From assembly GCA_003075315.1 (NCBI GenBank), contig QDFQ01000001.1, positions 847,355 to 911,354 on the forward strand: 64,000 nucleotides of DNA, given 5' to 3'. Positions 9,188 through 17,623 of the stretch are shown here, in pieces (within the stretch, counting starts at the first letter, position 1; each line of letters opens with the position of its first letter). The position numbers and the translations under genes were made by a program. This stretch comes from Arthrobacter sp. TPD3018 (GTDB taxonomy: Bacteria; Pseudomonadota; Alphaproteobacteria; Sphingomonadales; Sphingomonadaceae). The notes beneath the pieces are model-generated. The model ran no database searches, was not told the origin of the DNA, and saw only the letters and a program-made list of their open reading frames with translations.

Positions 9188-9952
9188 CTAGCGATAGGCG
9201 AGGGCGGTGAGGACGGCGCTGCGTAGCGCGCGCTGGTCTTCCGGTCGTGCGAAGCTGTGCGACGCGGTGTCGATCCGCGTCGCAGGCAGGTGCCGCGCGG
9301 CGGCGGCATAGGCTTGCGCGGTGGCGTCGCCGCTGGCGAGCAGGACGGTCGCCGCGTCGCCCCATTCGTCGATCGCGGAGACGACGCGGGTGGCGAGCGC
9401 TTGCGGCGCTGCGGCGGCGGCCTTGCGCAGGCCCTTCATTGCCTTGACGAGGTCGATGCGGCCGGTGAGCAATCGACGCCATGCCGCGAGATCGGTGAGG
9501 CGCTGGCGGTAGGTCGCGCGGATTGCGGCGGCCGGTGGCAGGGCGTCGGTCTCCTCGATCGTCCAGGGATTGGCGAGTAGCAGGCGATCGATGCCGGCGT
9601 CGCGACCGAACAGGGCGAGCGTGCTCGCCGCGTCACAATTGCCGAAGCCGACAATGCGGTCGAGCCGTGGGGCGTGGGCGCGAAAGGCGGCGGCTGCGGC
9701 GATCAGATCCTCGCGGGCGGATAGGAAGCCGCGGTTTGCGCCCGTGGAGTCCCCGATGCCGCGGCGGTCGTAGCGGAACACTGGATGGCCCGCCGCCGAC
9801 ACTGCCTGCGCCAGCAGCGCCATGCCGCGGTGCGCACCGCAGCGGATTTCGTTGCCGCCGGACACGATCAGCAAACCGGTGGTGCCGGAGGCGGCGTCGA
9901 GGGTGCCGATCAGCGTCTCGCCCGCGTAGGGAAAGGAGATCACACTTCGCAT
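9188..9952 (-). CDS. Hydrolase 1, exosortase A system-associated
   Basis: This 254-residue alpha/beta-hydrolase-fold protein matches the hydrolase family found only in XrtA/EpsH exopolysaccharide loci (TIGR03100 type). It has the SGGNEIRCGAHRG oxyanion region, FRYDRRGIGDSTG, and GNCDAAS at the nucleophile elbow, where Cys stands in the usual Ser position. A conserved His lies near the C-terminus (SHSF). It overlaps the end of the preceding hydrolase 2 gene by 13 bases, so the two are likely co-translated. The substrate is unknown; the family tracks with polymer modification and sorting. Confidence 0.85.
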   Translation of the reverse strand: MRSVISFPYAGETLIGTLDAASGTTGLLIVSGGNEIRCGAHRGMALLAQAVSAAGHPVFRYDRRGIGDSTGANRGFLSAREDLIAAAAAFRAHAPRLDRIVGFGNCDAASTLALFGRDAGIDRLLLANPWTIEETDALPPAAAIRATYRQRLTDLAAWRRLLTGRIDLVKAMKGLRKAAAAAPQALATRVVSAIDEWGDAATVLLASGDATAQAYAAAARHLPATRIDTASHSFARPEDQRALRSAVLTALAYR

Positions 9953-10650
9953 GCGGCGATCCAGTCGGCGATGTCGGCGGCGAGCGTGGCGGCGAGGGCA
10001 GGGTCGTGGCCCGGCTCGGCGCGGCGCCAGAGCGGGGCGGCTTCAACGTGACGGTCGGCGGGGGCGGAATCGGACGACAGGCGCACGACGCGGCGGGGCG
10101 TGCCGGCTTGGTTGAAGGGGGCGGCGGCGCTGAACGAGGTCAGCAGGTTGGACGACAGGACATTGCCCGCAATCTCTACGGTATCGGCACCGTACATCAT
10201 CGCCTGCGGGTCGCCGTCGTTGCCCGCCGCCCGCCACGTCCGGTGCAGATCGCGGAGCAAGGCTTCGCCGTCCTGAGGGGCAAGATGCCACCGGCCGCTA
10301 TGCAGCGCGCAATAGTCGAGTAGTGTGCCGCTGCGGATGCCGACCGCGTAAGTCCGTCGCCCTTCGTCAAGGCAGCGGTCGGTCAGTGCCTCCAGCGCCT
10401 CGGCCATGCAAAAACGAGTGCAGTCTTCAAGGGGCACGAGGCTTTCGCCCTGTCCCGGCACGTCCGGCAGCAGGCCGGCGATCCCTTGTTCGGCCAGCCG
10501 GCGCAGCAAGTCGACAGCGAAGGTGCGCGTGCGGTTGGCTTCCTCGAACAGGGGCAAAGCGAGGATGACTGCCGGCCCGGTATCGGGGCCGAAGCGCAGC
10601 AGCGCTTCGTGGCCGCCGCTCCAGTCGTAATGGTCGATGCGCGGCGCCAT
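9940..10650 (-). CDS. Probable hydrolase 2, exosortase A system-associated
   Basis: This 236-residue protein sits where the second XrtA-associated hydrolase is normally found, between the acyl carrier protein and hydrolase 1. It begins like an alpha/beta hydrolase (ILALPLFEEANRTR, LLPDVPGQGES) and has GIRSGTLL where a nucleophile elbow would be. The fit to the family rests partly on gene order. The start ATG at 10650 lies 11 bases after the acyl carrier protein stop. The role is presumed to be acyl or ester processing for the exopolysaccharide, which is not shown by the sequence. Confidence 0.68.
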   Translation of the reverse strand: MAPRIDHYDWSGGHEALLRFGPDTGPAVILALPLFEEANRTRTFAVDLLRRLAEQGIAGLLPDVPGQGESLVPLEDCTRFCMAEALEALTDRCLDEGRRTYAVGIRSGTLLDYCALHSGRWHLAPQDGEALLRDLHRTWRAAGNDGDPQAMMYGADTVEIAGNVLSSNLLTSFSAAAPFNQAGTPRRVVRLSSDSAPADRHVEAAPLWRRAEPGHDPALAATLAADIADWIAACEV

Positions 10651-10661
10651 GCCGGCGGATG

Positions 10662-10934
10662 CTAGACCAGCGCCTTGCCCGCGGCAAATTCGACGAGCGC
10701 GCCGAAGGTTTCGAGCATGTCGCCATCGACCTCGTCATCCTCGATCAGGATGCCCAGTCGATCCTCGATCTCGGTCAGCACGCCCGCGACGGCCATCGAA
10801 TCGAGTTCCGGCAGTGCGCCGAACAGCGGCGTCGTCGCCCGGAATTCCGCAACCCGCTCGGGCGATAGACCCAGCACATCGGCGAGGACGGCGCGAACGG
10901 TGGTTTCGACCTGGGTGTAGCCTTCGGGAAGCAA
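10662..10934 (-). CDS. Acyl carrier protein, exosortase A system-associated
   Basis: This is a 90-residue phosphopantetheine-carrying protein with the attachment motif LDSMAV (Ser near residue 46) in a typical acidic four-helix sequence. No ATG or GTG fits; I chose the TTG at 10932-10934, preceded by AAGG about nine bases upstream. It is divergent from the AMP-dependent ligase at 11020, which probably loads it or a similar carrier. It leads a short minus-strand operon with the two hydrolases. Confidence 0.85.
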   Translation of the reverse strand: MLPEGYTQVETTVRAVLADVLGLSPERVAEFRATTPLFGALPELDSMAVAGVLTEIEDRLGILIEDDEVDGDMLETFGALVEFAAGKALV

Positions 10935-11019
10935 AGCGTTCGGCCTTCGATCGGGGACGTGCGCGGCTGCGTTAGAGGCTGGGGCTGCATTCGGCAATAA
11001 CGTGACGCTATGAGGGGAT

Positions 11020-12513
11020 ATGGCGCCAGACCCGACACCGTTTCCGATCGACCATCTCCTCCGGGGAGACTCCGATGCCCCGGCGCTGGTCGAACGCGCG
11101 CGGACGTGGCGCTTCGCCGAGGTCGAGGCGGCGGTGGCGAGTGTCGCGGGCTGGCTGGCGGGGTGGGGATTGGCGCCGGGTGCGCGGGTCGCGACATGGC
11201 TGCCCAAGACGGCGCTCGCGTGCGTCATGCCGCTCGCCGCGGCGCGGGCGGGGCTGGTCCATGTGCCGGTCAACCCAGCGCTGCGCCGGGCGCAGGTCGC
11301 GCATATCCTGGCCGACAGCGGTGCTGCGTTGCTCGTTACCCAGGCAGCGCGCGCGGCGACGCTGGAGGCTGGCGACCGGCCCGATGATTGCAGGCTGGTC
11401 GAGGCGGACGCGGTGCCGATGGCGGACGCGGGACCGGCGCGGTCGGATCACGATCCGGCATCGCTGGCGGCGATCCTCTACACCTCCGGGTCGACGGGAC
11501 GGCCGAAGGGCGTGATGCTGAGCCATGCGAACCTGTGGCTGGGGGCGGTATCGGTCGCACATTATCTGCGCCTGTCCCCTGCGGATCGCGTGTTGGCGGT
11601 GCTGCCGCTGTCGTTCGATTACGGGCAGAATCAGCTGCTTTCGAGCTGGTACGCCGGCGCCGCGGTGGCGCCGCTCGACTATCTGACCGCGCGCGACGTG
11701 GTGAAGGCGGTCGAGCGCACGCATGCGACGACGCTGGCCGGCGTGCCGCCCTTGTGGGTGCAACTGCTCGAGGCGGACTGGCCGGCGGAGACGGCGGCGC
11801 GGCTGCGGCGGCTGACCAATTCGGGGGGCGCGCTGACGGAACGGCTGGTGCGCGGCCTGCGATCGCGCTTTCCGCAGGCGGACCTGTTCGCGATGTATGG
11901 CCTGACCGAGGCGTTTCGATCGACATGGCTCGACCCGGCGCTGATCGATGCGCATCCCGACGCGATGGGCCGGGCGATCCCCTTTGCCGAAGTGGCGGTG
12001 GTGAAGGCGGACGGGACGCGTGCCGTCGGTGAGCCGGGCGAGCTTGTCCACGCCGGACCCTTGGTCGCGCAGGGCTATTGGCGCGACGCGGAGCGGACCG
12101 GGCAGCGTTTTCGTCCGGCGCCCGCGTGGATGGCGAGCGGCGGCATGGCGGTATGGTCGGGCGATACGGTGCTGGAGGGTGCAGACGGGCTGCTCCGCTT
12201 CGTCGGGCGCGATGACGAGATGATCAAGAGCGCGGGCAATCGGATCAGCCCGATCGAGGTGGAGGAGGCGGTGCTGGCGGGCGGCGAGGCGCGCGAGGCG
12301 GTGGCGGTCGGCGTGCCCGATCCGCGCACTGGGCAGGCGATCGTGGTGGTGCTGACGGGCGATCCGGCGGGCGAAGACGCATTGCGCGCGCGGTTGCGCG
12401 GGTTGCTGCCGAGCTTCATGCAGCCTGCGCGCTACGACTGGCGCGACGAACTGCCGCGCAACGCGAACGGCAAGCTGGACCGGGCGTCGATCCGGGCGGA
12501 GACGAGAGCATGA
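11020..12513 (+). CDS. Acyl-CoA ligase (AMP-dependent), exosortase A system-associated
   Basis: This 497-residue adenylate-forming enzyme matches the ligase of XrtA loci (TIGR03098 type). It has the P-loop-like YTSGSTGRPKG motif near residue 155, the YGLTE motif, the hinge GRDDEMIKSAGNRISP and the catalytic Lys in NANGKLDR near the C-terminus. It would activate a carboxylic acid as an acyl-adenylate and transfer it to a thiol, likely the nearby acyl carrier protein. It is divergent from that gene and overlaps the decarboxylase gene by four bases (ATGA). Confidence 0.9.
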   Translation: MAPDPTPFPIDHLLRGDSDAPALVERARTWRFAEVEAAVASVAGWLAGWGLAPGARVATWLPKTALACVMPLAAARAGLVHVPVNPALRRAQVAHILADSGAALLVTQAARAATLEAGDRPDDCRLVEADAVPMADAGPARSDHDPASLAAILYTSGSTGRPKGVMLSHANLWLGAVSVAHYLRLSPADRVLAVLPLSFDYGQNQLLSSWYAGAAVAPLDYLTARDVVKAVERTHATTLAGVPPLWVQLLEADWPAETAARLRRLTNSGGALTERLVRGLRSRFPQADLFAMYGLTEAFRSTWLDPALIDAHPDAMGRAIPFAEVAVVKADGTRAVGEPGELVHAGPLVAQGYWRDAERTGQRFRPAPAWMASGGMAVWSGDTVLEGADGLLRFVGRDDEMIKSAGNRISPIEVEEAVLAGGEAREAVAVGVPDPRTGQAIVVVLTGDPAGEDALRARLRGLLPSFMQPARYDWRDELPRNANGKLDRASIRAETRA

Positions 12514-13724
12514 AGCCGATGGGGGCGCTGCCGCCCGAATTTGCCGGGCAGCGCGGCAGACTGACGATCGCGGGGCGGTCCGCGGACGACTGGGCGGAAG
12601 CGACGCCCGTCTTCGTCTATGACGTCGGCATCGTCTCGGCGCGCGTGGCGCGATTCCGGTCGGCCTTCCCCGACGTGGATCTGCATTATGCAATCAAGGC
12701 CAACCCCTTGCCCGCGTTGCTCGACCGGGTCGCCCCGCTGGTTGATGGCCTGGACGTTGCGTCGGGTGGCGAACTCGAGAAGGCTTTGGCGGTCAAGCCC
12801 GCGTCGGCGATCAGTTTCGCCGGGCCCGGCAAGCGCGATGTCGAGCTGCGCGCGGCGATCTGGGCAGGCGCGACGCTCAACGTCGAATCGGAAGGCGAGG
12901 CGACGCGGGCGCTGCGGCTGGGCGAAGACCTCGGCATCGCGCCGCGGCTGGCGGTGCGGGTCAATCCCGACATCGAATTGCGCGGTTCGGGCATGCGGAT
13001 GGGCGGGCGACCGTCGCCGTTCGGCGTCGACGCGGCGCGCGCAGCGGCACTGGTCCGCGCGATCGTCGCGAGCGGGGCGGACTGGCGGGGCTTCCACATC
13101 TATGCCGGCAGTCAGGCGCTGGATGCCGGCGCGATCGCCGACACGCAGGCCGCGACGCTGGCCCTCGCTGCGCGACTCGCCGAGGAGGCGGGTTCGGCGC
13201 CGCCGCTGGTCAATCTGGGCGGGGGGTTCGGCGTGCCCTATTTCGCCGGCGACGTGGCGCTGAATGTCGAGGCGGTGGGCGCGGCGCTGGGCGAGGCACT
13301 GGCGGCGCGGCCCGCCATTCTGGGCCAGGCCCGCTTCGCCATCGAGCTAGGGCGCTGGCTGGTGGCGGAGGCGGGCGTCTATCTGACGCGGATCGTCGAT
13401 CGGAAGGACAGCCAGGGCGAGACGTTCCTGGTCACCGATGGCGGCCTCAATCACCAGCTTGCTGCGTCGGGCAATTTCGGCACGGTGGTGCGGCGCAACT
13501 ATCCGCTGGCGCTGGCCCGCGACGTGGGCGGCGCGGGCGACGAGACGGTGTCGGTGGTGGGGCCGCTCTGTACGCCGCTCGACCGGCTGGGCGACCGGAT
13601 CGCGCTGCCGCATGCCGATGCGGGCGACCTGATCGCGATCTTTATGGCGGGGGCCTATGGCGCTAGCGCCAGTCCGTCCGGCTTCCTGGGCCACCCGCCC
13701 GCGGTGGAGATTGTTGCGGGTTAG
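12510..13724 (+). CDS. PLP-dependent decarboxylase, exosortase A system-associated
   Basis: A 404-residue fold-type III PLP enzyme related to diaminopimelate and ornithine decarboxylases (TIGR03099 type). DLHYAIKANP carries the PLP-binding lysine near residue 65, and a glycine-rich LGGGFGVPY loop binds the phosphate. The family occurs with the ligase just upstream, and the ATGA overlap implies coupled translation. The substrate has not been established; a small amine for decorating the polymer is a guess from the family. Confidence 0.9.
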   Translation: MKPMGALPPEFAGQRGRLTIAGRSADDWAEATPVFVYDVGIVSARVARFRSAFPDVDLHYAIKANPLPALLDRVAPLVDGLDVASGGELEKALAVKPASAISFAGPGKRDVELRAAIWAGATLNVESEGEATRALRLGEDLGIAPRLAVRVNPDIELRGSGMRMGGRPSPFGVDAARAAALVRAIVASGADWRGFHIYAGSQALDAGAIADTQAATLALAARLAEEAGSAPPLVNLGGGFGVPYFAGDVALNVEAVGAALGEALAARPAILGQARFAIELGRWLVAEAGVYLTRIVDRKDSQGETFLVTDGGLNHQLAASGNFGTVVRRNYPLALARDVGGAGDETVSVVGPLCTPLDRLGDRIALPHADAGDLIAIFMAGAYGASASPSGFLGHPPAVEIVAG

Positions 13725-13818
13725 GACCCGTCGGCATTCGGGCGTGCCGCCGCCGTCAATTCTTCCCCCTGGCCGCGGAGGATTTGATGCTACCGCATTG
13801 GCGTAGGTCCCGGCCGGA

Positions 13819-14256
13819 TCAGTCGATCGTGATCGTCGTGTCGAGCGTTATCGCCGGTAGATTGGCGGACGTATCCTGCAACGCGACCGTCGCGCCCTTG
13901 CGCAAGGGGCCGAGATGGTAGGTGATCTCCACGCCCGTCATCGGCTCGCCCGGGCGGCAGGCGCCCGCGGTCACCGCGCTGCCGCACAAGGGGCGCTGGG
14001 TGGAGGGCGGGGCCGCGAATGCGCCGTCGATGCGGACGACACGCGCCCGGCCGATACCGATTTCCTGTACGACGATGCTGATCGGTCCGGTGTGCGGCCG
14101 GTTGGTGTGGGTCTGGTCGGGGGCGATCCGTTCGGACTGCGTCGCGGAACTGACCGCGACGATCTGAAGGCCGGTCAACGGCGGGGCGGATTGCGCGCCC
14201 GCCGCCACCGGCGTAAGCGCCAGCATGAGGCCGGCGGGCAGGAAAAGCCGTGTCAT
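13819..14256 (-). CDS. Secreted protein of unknown function
   Basis: This 145-residue product starts with a signal peptide (LFLPAGLMLALTPVAAGAQS) and has a small beta-rich mature part with two cysteines near residues 92 and 100 (LCGSAVTAGAC). It is on the minus strand between two parts of the XrtA locus and is divergent from the export gene at 14418. I recognise no domain. Its position suggests a link with the envelope polysaccharide, but that is only context. Confidence 0.6.
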   Translation of the reverse strand: MTRLFLPAGLMLALTPVAAGAQSAPPLTGLQIVAVSSATQSERIAPDQTHTNRPHTGPISIVVQEIGIGRARVVRIDGAFAAPPSTQRPLCGSAVTAGACRPGEPMTGVEITYHLGPLRKGATVALQDTSANLPAITLDTTITID

Positions 14257-14417
14257 ACGGTCAACATACCCGCGTCGTCGTTCTGTTGCGAGAGGGACGA
14301 CGGTGGCCTTCCCAGCAGCGTCACTAACGCTATCTTCACCTCTCTCGCGCCATAGCCATCGCTCAAGCCCTTGATCTCACGTGTGCGTGGCGGTCCATGG
14401 GCGTCAGGAGACCTTGC

Positions 14418-15065
14418 ATGCGTTCCGGTAAGTCCGTCCGTGTCCTGCTCGCCATTGGCGCCGCGTCCAGCGCGCTCGGCGGATGCGTCGGTGGCGGCGC
14501 CAGCCATCCCGAATTGCCGCCCGCCAGCTATGTCGCGTCGAAGGAACAGCCGGGCGAGGAATATGTCATCGGCCCGCTCGATCAGCTCAACGTCTTCGTC
14601 TGGCGTCAGCCGGAACTGACCGCGAAGGTGCAGGTGCGTCCCGATGGCCGCATCACCACGCCGCTGATCAACGACATGCCCGCGGTCGGCAAGACGCCCG
14701 CGCAGCTCGCCGCCGATATCAAGAAGGCGCTGAGCCAGTACGTTACCGACCCGCGCGTGTCGGTGATCGTGGAGAATTTCTCGGGCACCTACAGCCAGCA
14801 GGTGCGCGTGATCGGCGCGACCGAAAAGCCCGCGTCGATTCCCTATCGCGCCAACATGACGCTGCTCGATGCGATGATCGCGGTCGGGGGGCTCAGCCAA
14901 TATGCGGCCGGTAACAAGGCGAAGCTGATCCGGCACGACCGCGATACCGGCGAACAGCACGAATATCAGCTGCACATCGCCGACCTGCTGAAGCGCGGCG
15001 ATTCGAGCGCCAACGTCAGCCTGCAGCCGGGCGACGTCATCATCATCCCCGAATCGATGTTCTGA
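14418..15065 (+). CDS. XrtA-system exopolysaccharide export lipoprotein (Wza-like)
   Basis: A 215-residue polysaccharide export protein with a lipoprotein signal (lipobox LGGC near residue 24), a Poly_export domain (YVIGPLDQLNVFVWRQ, RPDGRITTPL) and an SLBB-type domain (VRVIGATEKPASIPYR). It should form the outer-membrane/periplasmic channel for the polymer. I chose the ATG at 14418 because CAGGAG lies seven bases upstream; an ATG at 14397 lacks such a site. It starts the main export operon and is followed four bases later by the chain-length gene. Confidence 0.92.
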   Translation: MRSGKSVRVLLAIGAASSALGGCVGGGASHPELPPASYVASKEQPGEEYVIGPLDQLNVFVWRQPELTAKVQVRPDGRITTPLINDMPAVGKTPAQLAADIKKALSQYVTDPRVSVIVENFSGTYSQQVRVIGATEKPASIPYRANMTLLDAMIAVGGLSQYAAGNKAKLIRHDRDTGEQHEYQLHIADLLKRGDSSANVSLQPGDVIIIPESMF

Positions 15066-15069
15066 TCGG

Positions 15070-16581
15070 ATGAACGGCCTCTACGACGAAGCGCGCCTCG
15101 CGCTCCATGCGATTTGGACCCGGCGCTGGCTGGCGCTGGCGGTCGCCTGGGGTGTGTGCGTGCTCGGCTGGTTCGTGGTGAGCCAGATCCCGAGCCGCTA
15201 CGAATCGCGGGCGCGCGTGTTCGTGCAGATGCAGTCGATCCTGCCAGCGTCGATGGATGCCGCCCCCCAGACGCAGCAAAAGGACGTTGACACGATCCGC
15301 CAGACATTGGTCAGCGCGGTGAATCTGGAAAAGGTGGTGCGCGGCACCGACCTTGCGCAGACTGTGTCGAGCGACCGCGACGTCGCCGATCGCGTCGCCG
15401 GCCTGGCGCAGGCGATCAAGGTCGAAAGCCAGCAGGACAATCTGTTCCAGATCACCACCACCGCGGCCAGCCCCAAGCTGGCGCAGCAGATCACCCAGAA
15501 GCTGATCGACATCTTCGTCGAAACCAACCTGGGCCGTGATCGCAGCCAGACGACGCAAAGCCTCGACTTCCTCGATGCGCAGCTGGCGCAGTTGCAGAAG
15601 CGACTGTCGGACGCGGACACCAAGCGGTCCGATTTCCAGACGCGCTACCTCGGCTCGCTGCCCGGCACCGGGACGGTCGCCGACCGGGTCGGCGCATCGC
15701 GCGCGCAGATGGCGCAGGTCGATAGCGATCTCGCCACCGCGCAGTCGAGCCTCGCGACGTTGCAGGCGCAGATGGCGGGTACGCCGCAGACGGTTGCGGG
15801 CACCGGCGGCATCGCCGCGGGGCCGGCGCGCGCGGCGCTGGCCACCCTTCAGGGCCAGCTCGCCGATGCGCGGGCGCGCGGCTATACCGATCAGCATCCC
15901 GACGTGATCGCGCTGAAGCGCCAGCTTGCCGTCGCGCAGGCTGCGGCGCAGCGGGAGCCGGCGGGCGCTGGGCCGGCGGGCACGCCCAACCCCGTCTATC
16001 AGTCGCTGCAATCGATGCTGGCCGACAAGCAATCGGCTGTGGCCGGGCTGCGGATGCGCAAGGCGCAGTTGCAGGGCGATCTCGACCAGCTGACCGCCAA
16101 ACTGTCGCAGGACCCGGCGGTCGCTGCCGAGCAGGGGCAGATCGACCGCGACTATCAGGTGCTGAAGGATCAGTACGATCAGTTGCTCACCCAGCGCCAG
16201 CAGGTCGCATTGCGCGGGCAGGCGGCGACGCGGACGGACAATGTGAAATTCTCGGTCATCGACCCGCCGACGGTGCCACGCGCGCCGACTGCGCCCAACC
16301 GCATGCTATTGCTGACCGGCGTCCTCATCGCCGGGCTGGGCGCAGGCATCGGCGCGGCGTTCGCGATGGGGCAGTTGCGCGCGACCTTCGCCACCGCACC
16401 GCGGCTGGAGAAGGCGACCGGCATGCCCGTGATCGGCGCGATCGGCGAAGTCGTGACGCGTATCCAGGCGGAACAGCGGGCGAAACGCCTGAGATTGTTC
16501 GCGGGCGGTGCCGCGGGGCTGGTGGCGGCCTATGTGCTGCTGCTCGGCGTCGAGGTGCTGCAACGCGGGCTGGCGGCGTGA
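15070..16581 (+). CDS. XrtA-system polysaccharide chain-length determinant (Wzz/GumC type)
   Basis: A 503-residue inner-membrane protein with transmembrane segments near residues 20-40 and about 410-430, a Wzz-type N-terminal domain, a long periplasmic coiled coil (about 150-380) and a Pro-rich membrane-proximal stretch (VIDPPTVPRAPTAPN). An extra hydrophobic segment lies at the extreme C-terminus. It controls polymer length together with the separate tyrosine kinase encoded next; it carries no kinase domain of its own. Confidence 0.92.
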   Translation: MNGLYDEARLALHAIWTRRWLALAVAWGVCVLGWFVVSQIPSRYESRARVFVQMQSILPASMDAAPQTQQKDVDTIRQTLVSAVNLEKVVRGTDLAQTVSSDRDVADRVAGLAQAIKVESQQDNLFQITTTAASPKLAQQITQKLIDIFVETNLGRDRSQTTQSLDFLDAQLAQLQKRLSDADTKRSDFQTRYLGSLPGTGTVADRVGASRAQMAQVDSDLATAQSSLATLQAQMAGTPQTVAGTGGIAAGPARAALATLQGQLADARARGYTDQHPDVIALKRQLAVAQAAAQREPAGAGPAGTPNPVYQSLQSMLADKQSAVAGLRMRKAQLQGDLDQLTAKLSQDPAVAAEQGQIDRDYQVLKDQYDQLLTQRQQVALRGQAATRTDNVKFSVIDPPTVPRAPTAPNRMLLLTGVLIAGLGAGIGAAFAMGQLRATFATAPRLEKATGMPVIGAIGEVVTRIQAEQRAKRLRLFAGGAAGLVAAYVLLLGVEVLQRGLAA

Positions 16582-16591
16582 CGGGGACGAT

Positions 16592-17623
16592 ATGATGCAC
16601 AAGCCCATCCGCCGCGATTCGCTGCTCGAACGGGCCGCGCGCGCCTATGATTTCGGTGCCGGGTTCCGTGCACCGGTGAAGGACGCCGTCGATCCGGTGC
16701 AGGACGACGCCGTTCCCGCGCCTATGCCCGCGCCCGACGTCGAGCCGGTACCGGTCGCCGAGGAGCCGGCCTGGCAGGCGGCTGCGCCGATCGACGATCC
16801 GACCTTCCTCGCGATCCCGCCCGAATTGCGCGCGCCCGTGGGTCAGGAGCTGCCGCCGGCCTTTTACGAAACGCCCGAGTTGAGCGACATCGCCGCGATC
16901 GATCGCGGCATGCTGGCCGAAGCCGGGATGATCGTGCCCGGCGCGCCGGTGGGGCCGCTCGCCGAGGAATTTCGTCTCATCAAGCGCCAGCTGCTCATCA
17001 CGCGCGAACGCATTGCGCAGGGCAATCAGGGCGACAAGGCGCGAACCGTGCTTGTCTGTTCAGCGCGACCGGGCGACGGCAAGACCTTCTGTGCGGTCAA
17101 TCTCGCGCTTTCCATGGCGATGGAGCGCGATACCGAGGTGCTGCTGGTCGACGCCGATTTCGCCAAGCCCGACGTGCTGGCGCGCTTGGGCCTTGCCGAA
17201 CAGCCGGGGTTGCTAGACGCGCTGGCCGACAGTCGGGTCGATGTCGAGAACCTGGTGATCCGCACCGATATCGGTGGCCTGTCGATTCTGCCCGCGGGGA
17301 CGAAGACGGCGACGGATACCGAGCTGCTCGCCTCCGCCCGCACGCGGACGGTGCTGTCGCGCCTGCTCGACGCCAATCCGCGCCGCATCGTGATCTTCGA
17401 TTCGCCGCCCGCACTCGCCGCCTCGCCAGCGGCGGTGCTGGCGATGCTGGTGGGACAGGTGATGCTGGTGGTTCGCGCCGACGACACGCCCGAAAACGAA
17501 CTGCGCGAGGCGGTGCAGCGGCTCGACGGCTGCGACGAGATCGCGCTCGTGCTCAACGCCGTGTCGTTCGTGCCCGGTGGCCGGCGCTACGGCACCTATT
17601 ACGGTCAGGAGGGGGGCAAGTGA
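16592..17623 (+). CDS. XrtA-associated tyrosine autokinase
   Basis: A 343-residue BY-kinase. After a Pro/Ala-rich linker (30-120) comes the Walker A motif SARPGDGKT (158-166), Walker A' LLVDADF (184-190) and Walker B IVIFDSPP. The C-terminus has a short tyrosine cluster (RRYGTYYGQ) for autophosphorylation. It works with the membrane protein encoded just upstream to regulate polymer export. I took the ATG at 16592, ten bases after that gene's stop and preceded by GGGGA. Its stop overlaps the next start as TGATG. Confidence 0.93.
   Translation: MMHKPIRRDSLLERAARAYDFGAGFRAPVKDAVDPVQDDAVPAPMPAPDVEPVPVAEEPAWQAAAPIDDPTFLAIPPELRAPVGQELPPAFYETPELSDIAAIDRGMLAEAGMIVPGAPVGPLAEEFRLIKRQLLITRERIAQGNQGDKARTVLVCSARPGDGKTFCAVNLALSMAMERDTEVLLVDADFAKPDVLARLGLAEQPGLLDALADSRVDVENLVIRTDIGGLSILPAGTKTATDTELLASARTRTVLSRLLDANPRRIVIFDSPPALAASPAAVLAMLVGQVMLVVRADDTPENELREAVQRLDGCDEIALVLNAVSFVPGGRRYGTYYGQEGGK

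Noticed and set aside
11008..12693. A 561-codon frame antisense to the XrtA-associated ligase
   Set aside because: Its composition is that of reverse-complemented GC-rich coding sequence; it crosses the ligase-decarboxylase junction and has no start signal.
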